Positions 15,126-20,367 of a stretch of 20,367 bases of DNA are shown one piece after another. This stretch comes from Tissierellia bacterium (GTDB lineage: Bacteria > Bacillota > Clostridia > Tissierellales > Tepidimicrobiaceae): assembly GCA_012798935.1 (NCBI GenBank), contig JAAZMG010000062.1:1-20367 (forward strand), read 5' to 3'. The notes under the pieces are model-generated. The model was given only the letters and a program-made list of their open reading frames with translations, ran no database searches and was not told the DNA's origin. Each line of letters begins with the position of its first letter. The first letter of the stretch is position 1. A program made the position numbers and the translations under genes.

Positions 15126-15416
15126 ATGATAAAATTAAATTTACAACTATTTGCTACTAAAAAAGGAGTAGGTAGTTCTAGAAACGGTAGGGACAGTCAA
15201 GCTAAAAGATTAGGTGTAAAAAGAGGAGATGGCCAAACTGTTTTAGCAGGCAATATTATCGTAAGACAAAGAGGAACAAAGATTCATCCAGGTAATAATG
15301 TAGGCAAAGGAAAAGACGACACTTTATTTGCTAAAGTGGACGGTGTAGTTAAATTTGAAAGAAAAGGTAAAGATAGAAAACAAGTTAGTGTTTATGCAAG
15401 GGAAGAATTAGCATAG
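15126..15416 (+). CDS. rpmA: 50S ribosomal protein L27 with cleavable N-terminal extension
   Basis: A 96-residue L27 beginning MIKLNLQLFATKKG. Prp should cut after Phe9 to expose ATKKGVGSS, the N-terminus that reaches the peptidyl-transferase centre. The rest (GNIIVRQRGTKIHPG, GKDDTLFAKVDG) is standard L27. ATG 15126 is chosen over a possible upstream start at 15108 because GGGGAGGTG (15110-15118) lies directly ahead of it and because this start gives the canonical extension. The prp stop codon overlaps the spacer. Confidence 0.97.
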   Translation: MIKLNLQLFATKKGVGSSRNGRDSQAKRLGVKRGDGQTVLAGNIIVRQRGTKIHPGNNVGKGKDDTLFAKVDGVVKFERKGKDRKQVSVYAREELA

Positions 15417-15422
15417 ATTTCT

Positions 15423-15452
15423 AAAGCTTACCATATTTGGTGAGCTTTTTTT
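15423..15452 (+). terminator. Intrinsic terminator of the rplU-prp-rpmA operon
   Basis: AAAGCTTACC (15423-15432) pairs with GGTGAGCTTT (15439-15448; one T-G pair), loop ATATTT, followed by a run of T to 15452. A textbook terminator just after rpmA. Confidence 0.92.
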
Positions 15453-15511
15453 GTATTTAATTAAATTTCTATGGAAAACTACCAATAATGTTAACAATAA
15501 ATAATTAATAT

Positions 15512-15540
15512 AATTAAAATTTTATAGTTAAATTTTAATT
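15512..15540 (+). repeat. AT-only 11-bp inverted repeat upstream of the obgE promoter
   Basis: AATTAAAATTT (15512-15522) and AAATTTTAATT (15530-15540) are perfect inverted copies around a 7-base spacer. It ends 7 bases before the -35 box. It may be an UP-like element or an operator; it is also easily made in AT-rich DNA. Confidence 0.45.
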
Positions 15541-15547
15541 TGAATAA

Positions 15548-15575
15548 TTGACAGTACATTATAAATTGGTATAAT
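15548..15575 (+). promoter_or_regulatory. Strong sigma-A promoter of the obgE operon
   Basis: TTGACA (15548-15553), 16-base spacer, perfect TATAAT (15570-15575) with an extended TGG just before it. The start of transcription should be near 15582, about 40 bases ahead of obgE. Confidence 0.88.
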
Positions 15576-15622
15576 AAAAATACTGACAATAGAAAAGATC
15601 TATAATAGAGGATGATAATGAT

Positions 15623-16897
15623 ATGTTTATAGATGTAGCAAAAATTAATTTAAAAGCTGGTAAAGGCGGAGATGGAGCAGTAGCTTTTAGGAGAGAAAAA
15701 TATGAACCTGCTGGAGGTCCTTTTGGTGGAGATGGAGGCGATGGAGGTAATATAATTCTGGAGGTTGATGAAGGGATAAGGACTTTAATGGATTTTAGGT
15801 ATAGATCTCATTATAAAGCTGAAAATGGTGAAAATGGTAAGACAAAAAAACAGTTTGGAAAGAAGGGACAGGATCTAATATTAAAGGTACCCTTGGGAAC
15901 TTTGGTAAAGGACATAGATACTAACGAGATAATAATAGATATGAAAGATAAGGATCAAAAGTTTGTTATTGCCAAAGGAGGTAAAGGAGGAAAGGGTAAT
16001 GCTAGATTTGCTACAGCAACAAGACAAGCGCCAAGATTTGCTGAGCCCGGTACCAAAGGAGAAGAAAGAACAGTTATTTTGGAATTAAAATTATTAGCAG
16101 ATGTAGGGCTTATTGGGTTTCCCAATGTTGGAAAATCAACAATATTGTCAATTTTATCTGAAGCAAAGCCTAAGATTGCTAATTATCATTTTACCACTTT
16201 AAAACCAAATTTAGGTGTAGTACGAGTCGATGAAGAGCAGAGTTTCGTTATGGCAGATATTCCAGGGCTAATAGAAGGTGCTCATGAAGGTGTTGGATTA
16301 GGGCATGATTTTTTAAGGCATGTAGAAAGAACTAGGGTTTTAGTCCATGTATTGGATACTTCTGGTTTAGAGGGTAGAAATCCTATAGAAGATTTTTATA
16401 AAATAAATGAGGAATTGTTCCAATATAATTCTAAACTTTCTGAAAAACCTCAAATAATTGTAGCTAACAAGATGGATTTGTCTCAGTCAAAAGAATGGCT
16501 AATAAAGATAAAAGAAGAGTTTGAACCTAAAGGATATAAGGTATTTCCTATTTCCGCTGCAACTACGGGTGGTGTGGATAAGCTAAAGTTTGGTATATGG
16601 GAAGTCTTATCTAATATAGAAACTCAATATGAAACTTTTGATAAAGAAATGGATATTACCTTTGAAAAGCCTAAAGAGGAAGGCATTATCCTGAAGAAGG
16701 ACAATGGAAAATATATTATAGAAGGACCATTCATAGAAAGATTGTTATATTCAACTAATTTTGATAGTATTGATTCTTTAAGATATTTTCAAAATGTTAT
16801 GAGACAAAAGGGAGTTGTAGAAAAGTTACAAGAATTAGGTATTAAAGAAGGAGATTCAGTATTTATTTGTGGATATGAATTTGAATATTTTGATTAA
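15623..16897 (+). CDS. obgE: GTPase Obg (CgtA), 50S assembly
   Basis: A 424-residue Obg GTPase, essential in most bacteria, acting in late large-subunit assembly and stress control. It has the Gly-rich Obg fold at 1-158 (KAGKGGDGAVAFRREKYEP, GGPFGGDGGDGG), and the G domain with GFPNVGKS (165-172), DIPG (212-215), NKMD (282-285) and SAA (311-313). The C-terminal OCT domain (about 345-424) found in Firmicutes Obg is present. AGAGG lies 11 bases before the start, which is slightly long. It leads a downstream string of ribosome-assembly and cofactor genes. Confidence 0.97.
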   Translation: MFIDVAKINLKAGKGGDGAVAFRREKYEPAGGPFGGDGGDGGNIILEVDEGIRTLMDFRYRSHYKAENGENGKTKKQFGKKGQDLILKVPLGTLVKDIDTNEIIIDMKDKDQKFVIAKGGKGGKGNARFATATRQAPRFAEPGTKGEERTVILELKLLADVGLIGFPNVGKSTILSILSEAKPKIANYHFTTLKPNLGVVRVDEEQSFVMADIPGLIEGAHEGVGLGHDFLRHVERTRVLVHVLDTSGLEGRNPIEDFYKINEELFQYNSKLSEKPQIIVANKMDLSQSKEWLIKIKEEFEPKGYKVFPISAATTGGVDKLKFGIWEVLSNIETQYETFDKEMDITFEKPKEEGIILKKDNGKYIIEGPFIERLLYSTNFDSIDSLRYFQNVMRQKGVVEKLQELGIKEGDSVFICGYEFEYFD

Positions 16898-16918
16898 AGT
16901 GGAGGATTTGTTGTCAAA

Positions 16919-17101
16919 ATGGACTGCTTAAATTGTGGTAACTGTAAAGAAAATCAACCAACATACTATTGTTTAGCTAAAAATGAAGTTCTAATTAATA
17001 AAAATTACAAACCTGAAAAAAGGGTAAGAACTGGTTGGAAAAAAGGTAGTAAAAACTATGAATATTATAGAAGACAATCTAGAAAAGAAATTGAGATTTA
17101 A
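16919..17101 (+). CDS. Small four-cysteine protein of unknown function
   Basis: A 60-residue protein I do not recognise. The N-terminal MDCLNCGNCKENQPTYYC gives CxxCxxCx8C (Cys3, 6, 9, 18), a plausible Zn or Fe-S ligand set, and the C-terminal half is Lys/Arg/Tyr-rich, fitting RNA contact. It lies 21 bases after obgE and 18 before yhbY, both ribosome-assembly factors. GGAGG (16901-16905) is 13 bases from ATG 16919, which is long. The same site is 5 bases from TTG 16911 in another frame, which would give only a six-codon peptide (MSKWTA). No better in-frame start exists. Coding is supported by tight packing, composition and lack of a competing frame. Confidence 0.7.
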   Translation: MDCLNCGNCKENQPTYYCLAKNEVLINKNYKPEKRVRTGWKKGSKNYEYYRRQSRKEIEI

Positions 17102-17119
17102 AGTGAAGGAGTGTATTAA

Positions 17120-17410
17120 TTGCTAACTGGAAAACAAAGAAGTTACTTAAAAGGTATGGCAAATAATATGGATCCCATATTTCAACTTGGAAAGAATGGG
17201 CTAACAGATAATTTTATTAAGCAAGTAGAAGAAGCATTAGAGGCAAGGGAAATAATAAAAATAAAGGTATTAAATAATAGCCCTTTAGATGTAACGGAAG
17301 TGGCTAGTGATTTAGCAGAGATGACAGATGCAGAATTTGTTCAGAGTATAGGTAACAAGTTTGTATTGTATAGGGAGTCAAAGGAAAATAAAAAAATTTC
17401 ACTTCCTTAA
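17120..17410 (+). CDS. yhbY: Ribosome assembly RNA-binding protein YhbY
   Basis: A 96-residue single CRM-domain protein that binds pre-50S particles. Signature: LTGKQRSYLKGMANNMDPIF and the GKNGLTDNFI loop (25-34), the CRM GxxG-type RNA contact. It starts with TTG at 17120 behind AAGGAGTG at 8-base spacing. Normal length. It lies between obgE and nadD, as in many Firmicutes, and ends before a strong hairpin. Confidence 0.95.
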   Translation: MLTGKQRSYLKGMANNMDPIFQLGKNGLTDNFIKQVEEALEAREIIKIKVLNNSPLDVTEVASDLAEMTDAEFVQSIGNKFVLYRESKENKKISLP

Positions 17411-17423
17411 ATATATAGACATA

Positions 17424-17458
17424 GATAAACTTCAGGGATAAATGCTCTGAAGTTTATC
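17424..17458 (+). other. Long intercistronic hairpin without a T tract
   Basis: GATAAACTTCAG (17424-17435) pairs perfectly with CTGAAGTTTATC (17447-17458). One G-U and one G-C pair extend this to 14 bp around loop ATAAATG. GATTAAAATTT follows, so it is not a standard terminator. It may be an RNase processing or stability element between yhbY and nadD. Confidence 0.7.
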
Positions 17459-17486
17459 GATTAAAATTTGACTGGAGGGAAATTCT

Positions 17487-18092
17487 TTGGATAAGGTAAA
17501 AGTGGGTATTATGGGAGGAACCTTTGACCCTATACATAATGGGCATTTAATATTGGCAGAACATTCTAGAGTTGTTTTTGGTCTAGAGAAGGTGTTTTTT
17601 ATACCAACAGGGAAGCCACCTCACAAGGAGGAAGATATATCATCTATGAATCATAGATATAATATGACCTTATTAGCCATCAATACAAATCCATATTTTT
17701 ATTTATCTTCTATAGAAATACAAAGAGAAGGTACTACATATACAATAGACACAATAAAAAGTTTACAATCTAAATATAGAAATACTGAATTTTACTTTAT
17801 TATAGGTTCTGATTCCTTTTATAATATACATAAATGGAAGAATTATAAGGAGCTATTAAGCCTATGTAAATTTATTGTAGCAAAAAGACCGGATATGGAT
17901 GATGGGAGATTGGAGGATAGAGTCAAAGAATTTAATAAAAAATACAAAGATTCTATCTATATATTAGAGGCACCTCTTATAGATATATCTTCTACTAGGA
18001 CTAGAGATAGGATTAAGGATGGATTATCTATTAAATACTTGGTTCCAGAAGCAGTAGAGTTTTATATAAAGAAGAACAAGCTATATGATTAA
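17487..18092 (+). CDS. nadD: Nicotinate-nucleotide adenylyltransferase
   Basis: A 201-residue NadD that joins NaMN with ATP to make deamido-NAD, the central step of NAD synthesis. It has the nucleotidyltransferase motif GGTFDPIHNGHL (10-21), the FIPTGKPPHK substrate region (38-47), IIGSDSF (106-112), and the C-terminal ISSTRTR (167-173) that binds ATP phosphates. It starts with TTG at 17487 behind GGAGGG at 7-base spacing. It is followed by yqeK and later rsfS, as in Bacillus. Confidence 0.97.
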   Translation: MDKVKVGIMGGTFDPIHNGHLILAEHSRVVFGLEKVFFIPTGKPPHKEEDISSMNHRYNMTLLAINTNPYFYLSSIEIQREGTTYTIDTIKSLQSKYRNTEFYFIIGSDSFYNIHKWKNYKELLSLCKFIVAKRPDMDDGRLEDRVKEFNKKYKDSIYILEAPLIDISSTRTRDRIKDGLSIKYLVPEAVEFYIKKNKLYD

Positions 18093-18104
18093 TAGGAGGC
18101 TTTC

Positions 18105-18665
18105 ATGATAGGAACATGGATGCACGATAAATTAAAGAAAAATATTGGACTTAAAAGGTATAATCATTCCATAGGTGTTATGAATACGAGCATAGAGCTA
18201 GCTAAACACTATAACTGTTCTGTAGAAAAAGCTGCATTAGCTGGATTTTTACATGATTGTGGGAAGCTTCAGGGTGAAAAAAACTTGTTGAAAGTTGCTA
18301 GTAACTTTGATATAATCCTAGATAATGTTATGAAAAATAATAAAGAACTTATACATGGAGTATTAGGAGAAGTATTGGCTAAAAAAGAATATAATGTGAT
18401 GGATGAAGAAGTTTTAAATGCAATTCGATTCCATACAACTGGACGGGAAGACATGAGTTTATTAGAAAAGATAGTATATATAGCTGATGTTATAGAACCT
18501 GGTAGAAGCTTTAAAGGAGTAGAAGAAATAAGAGAATTAGCATATAGGGATATCAATAAAAGCATTTTATATTCAATGGATAATACCATAAAGTTTATTG
18601 TGGATAGGGGCAGCTTAATGCATTTAGATACAATTAAAGCAAGAAATCAGTTAATAATTCTATAG
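18105..18665 (+). CDS. yqeK: HD-domain phosphohydrolase YqeK (Ap4A hydrolase)
   Basis: A 186-residue HD-superfamily enzyme. YqeK proteins symmetrically cleave diadenosine tetraphosphate. Metal-site residues appear in order: His21 (RYNHSIGV), His50-Asp51 (FLHDCGK), His84 (LIHGVLGE), His110 (IRFHTTGR) and Asp128 (YIADVIEPGR). ATG 18105 is preceded by AGGAGG and lies 12 bases after nadD, so they are co-transcribed. Length and position are those of the family. Confidence 0.95.
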   Translation: MIGTWMHDKLKKNIGLKRYNHSIGVMNTSIELAKHYNCSVEKAALAGFLHDCGKLQGEKNLLKVASNFDIILDNVMKNNKELIHGVLGEVLAKKEYNVMDEEVLNAIRFHTTGREDMSLLEKIVYIADVIEPGRSFKGVEEIRELAYRDINKSILYSMDNTIKFIVDRGSLMHLDTIKARNQLIIL

Positions 18666-18683
18666 AGTTTGGAGTGAAGTCCG

Positions 18684-19634
18684 ATGAAGAAGACATTTTT
18701 TAAAACTTTTTTTATATCAATTATCGTATTTTCAGTGGTATGGAGTGGATTTATATATAAAACCGTTATTAAGGCTGAAGGAGAAGAGGAAGTATATCAG
18801 GAAACTTTTATGGATAGATTAGTTGATGGGAAAGATGATATTATATTTTTAGTACTAGGTGTAGATTCAAAAGATACAAGCAAAAACTCTAAAACTAGAT
18901 CGGATACTATGATGTTGTGTAGAGCAGATAAATCAACTGGAGATATATCTATACTTTCAATACCTAGAGATACAAAGACTCGCATAAGGGGTAGACAAAA
19001 TGAAGAAAAGATCAATCATGCCCATGCTTATGGTGGACCAGAATTATCAGTAAAAGCTGTAAAGGATTTACTTGGAATAGACTTAGAATATTATGTTAGG
19101 GTAGACTATAATATAGTGAAGGAATATGTGAATCTTATAGATGGAGTAGATATATATGTTCCTATGGACATGAAATACAGTGATCCTGTGGCAGATCCAC
19201 CTTTATATATTAATCTAAAAAAAGGACAACAAGTTTTATATGGGGATGAGGCCCTTCAATTTCTAAGATTTAGAAAGGGGTATGCAAATCAAGATTTAGG
19301 TAGAATAGAGGCTCAACAACAATTTGTAAAATCAGCTATAGAAAAGACTTTAAGACCAGAAAACATAGTAAATATTCCACAGATGATAAAATCTTATTAT
19401 GATTATGTAGATACTAATATACCCTTAGATATTATAATGAAATTTGGCATGAAAGCCAAAAAATTCAGCACTCAAGGAATACAAATGGCAACATTGCCAG
19501 GTGAGGGAGAATATATTAATGGGGTGTCCTATTTTATACCTGACAAAGAAGAAAGTGACAGATTAGTTAAAACAATGTTTACTGAACAGAGAACAGTTGA
19601 AAGTTTTAGTGATGATGGCAATGAAGTTAATTAA
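18684..19634 (+). CDS. LytR-CpsA-Psr (LCP) family cell-wall glycopolymer ligase
   Basis: A 316-residue LCP protein with an N-terminal membrane anchor (about 7-29) and an extracellular LCP domain. These enzymes transfer lipid-linked wall polymers to peptidoglycan. Likely catalytic and pyrophosphate-binding residues: Asp61 (LGVDSKD), Arg72 and Asp74 (TRSDTMML), Arg95-Asp96 (SIPRDTK), Arg195/Arg197 (FLRFRKGY), Asp204 and Arg207 (QDLGRIEAQQ). It lies 18 bases after yqeK. It is one member of a usually multi-copy family, so the exact polymer is unknown. Confidence 0.93.
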   Translation: MKKTFFKTFFISIIVFSVVWSGFIYKTVIKAEGEEEVYQETFMDRLVDGKDDIIFLVLGVDSKDTSKNSKTRSDTMMLCRADKSTGDISILSIPRDTKTRIRGRQNEEKINHAHAYGGPELSVKAVKDLLGIDLEYYVRVDYNIVKEYVNLIDGVDIYVPMDMKYSDPVADPPLYINLKKGQQVLYGDEALQFLRFRKGYANQDLGRIEAQQQFVKSAIEKTLRPENIVNIPQMIKSYYDYVDTNIPLDIIMKFGMKAKKFSTQGIQMATLPGEGEYINGVSYFIPDKEESDRLVKTMFTEQRTVESFSDDGNEVN

Positions 19635-19653
19635 AACATCAGGAGGTAATTTA

Positions 19654-20007
19654 GTGAAGGAAGTTGATAAAAGAGTATCTATAATTGCAAAAGCTTGCAA
19701 TGATAAAAAAGGATTTGATATAAAGGTATTAAATCTTATAAAGCTAACGCCTATTGCCGATTACTTTATAATAGTAAGTGGAAATTCTACTGCTCAAGTA
19801 ATGGCAATTGCAGATGAAGTTGAAGAAAAAATGGTAGAAGCTGGGTTTCATCCATCTGGTAAAGAAGGGTATAGAAGTGGGAGATGGATATTGTTGGATT
19901 ATGGAGATATAGTCGTTCATATTTTTCATAGAGAGGATAGGGAGTTTTATAATTTGGAAAAGTTATGGGCTGATGGTGAAGAATTACTATTAAGTGATAT
20001 GTTTTAA
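19654..20007 (+). CDS. rsfS: Ribosomal silencing factor RsfS
   Basis: A 117-residue RsfS (YbeB/YqeL), which binds L14 and blocks subunit joining when nutrients are short. Signature: LKLTPIADYFIIVSGNSTAQ-type stretch (about 30-48), GYRSGRWILLDYGDIVVHIF (about 73-92) and FYNLEKLW. GTG at 19654 is chosen because AGGAGGT (19641-19647) lies 6 bases ahead; upstream in-frame ATG codons fall inside the LCP gene. A terminator overlaps its stop. Confidence 0.96.
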   Translation: MKEVDKRVSIIAKACNDKKGFDIKVLNLIKLTPIADYFIIVSGNSTAQVMAIADEVEEKMVEAGFHPSGKEGYRSGRWILLDYGDIVVHIFHREDREFYNLEKLWADGEELLLSDMF

Positions 20008-20035
20008 TCTCATTTTTGAAAAATGAGATTATTTT
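20006..20035 (+). terminator. Intrinsic terminator after rsfS
   Basis: AATCTCATTT (20006-20015) pairs with AAATGAGATT (20021-20030) around loop TTGAA, followed by ATTTT. The stem begins in the stop codon. The T tail is short but the stem is perfect. Confidence 0.7.
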
Positions 20036-20069
20036 CATATAAATATATTTTAAAACAAGGGGTGAAACT

Positions 20070-20367
20070 ATGAAATTAAAAATGATATCAACAGGTAAAG
20101 CACCAAGTGCAATAGGACCTTATTCTCAAGGAGTTAAAGGAAACAACATGGTGTTTACATCTGGTCAACTTCCTATAGTACCCGAAACAGGAGAATTATT
20201 AAAGGGAGATATTGAAAAAGAAACAAAACAATGTTTGGAGAATGTACTAGCAATATTAGAAGAAGGTGGAGCTACACTAGAAGATATAGTTAAGGTAACT
20301 ATATACATAACAAATATGGATAATTTTCCACTAGTAAATGGAATATATGAAGAATATTTTAATGAGC
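20070..20367 (+). CDS. ridA: RidA/YjgF family enamine/imine deaminase (3' end beyond the window)
   Basis: The first 99 codons of a RidA protein, which normally has about 125 residues. RidA hydrolyses reactive 2-aminoacrylate and related imines from PLP enzymes. Visible family stretches: APSAIGPYSQGVKGNNMVFT (11-30), SGQLPIVPETGELLKGDI and VYEEYF-like IYEEYFNE at the edge. ATG 20070 follows AAGGGGTG. The catalytic Arg expected near residue 105 lies outside the window. It follows a terminator, so it is a separate unit. Confidence 0.93.
   Translation, partial: MKLKMISTGKAPSAIGPYSQGVKGNNMVFTSGQLPIVPETGELLKGDIEKETKQCLENVLAILEEGGATLEDIVKVTIYITNMDNFPLVNGIYEEYFNE

Noticed and set aside
18269..18589. 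106-codon reverse open frame inside yqeK
   Set aside because: Opposite strand of conserved HD-domain codons, low-complexity composition, no supporting signals.

Overview
The window is a low-GC (roughly one third by eye), gene-dense chromosomal segment from a Gram-positive anaerobe of the Clostridia/Tissierellia type. Evidence for this is the AT-rich codon use, AGGAGG-type ribosome binding sites with many TTG and GTG starts, a Prp protease next to an L27 that carries a cleavable N-terminal extension, and the conserved Firmicutes order maf-radC-mreBCD-min-(M23/SpoIVFA-like)-rplU-prp-rpmA-obgE-nadD-yqeK-rsfS. I cannot name the species. Nearly all genes are on the + strand; the only minus-strand gene I support is a small SASP-like one. 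No gap longer than 300 bases lacks a gene, and I see no mobile element, CRISPR array, tRNA or rRNA.

Layout. (1) 91-1011: a NusG-domain-II membrane protein and a Gx-family membrane protein, a pair resembling EetA/EetB of flavin-based extracellular electron transfer. (2) 1021-8114: maf, radC, mreB, mreC, mreD and an unusually long 1111-residue PBP2, forming the elongation/cell-shape block, closed by an intrinsic terminator whose loop contains the PBP2 stop codon. (3) 8205-9937: minC, minD, minE (septum placement). (4) 10034-11975: a lipoprotein with two FMN-binding domains and its lipoprotein FMN transferase ApbE. (5) 12048-14019: a degenerate M23 protein at the place SpoIVFA occupies in relatives, then an RNase E/G enzyme that stops just after the zinc link. 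(6) 14064-14252 (-): SASP-like gene. (7) 14342-15452: strong promoter, L21 leader RNA, rplU, prp, rpmA, terminator. (8) 15512-20035: inverted repeat and strong promoter, obgE, a four-cysteine mini-protein, yhbY, nadD, yqeK, an LCP protein, rsfS, terminator. (9) 20070-end: ridA, cut by the window edge.

How it fits together. MreBCD and PBP2 build the lateral wall, MinCDE places the septum, and the LCP protein attaches polymers to the wall. Rng, L21, Prp, L27, Obg, YhbY and RsfS all serve RNA processing or large-subunit assembly. NadD and YqeK deal with NAD and dinucleotide polyphosphates. The flavin pair, 9-10 kb from the EetA/EetB-like pair, suggests a surface electron-transfer chain scattered through a cell-division locus. 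There is no convincing wholly new system here. The best leads are that dispersed flavin set, the oversized PBP2 with a probable Zn site, the SpoIVFA-like protein without SpoIVFB, the switch-like pairing in the L21 leader, the four-cysteine mini-protein beside Obg, and several unexplained RNA hairpins.
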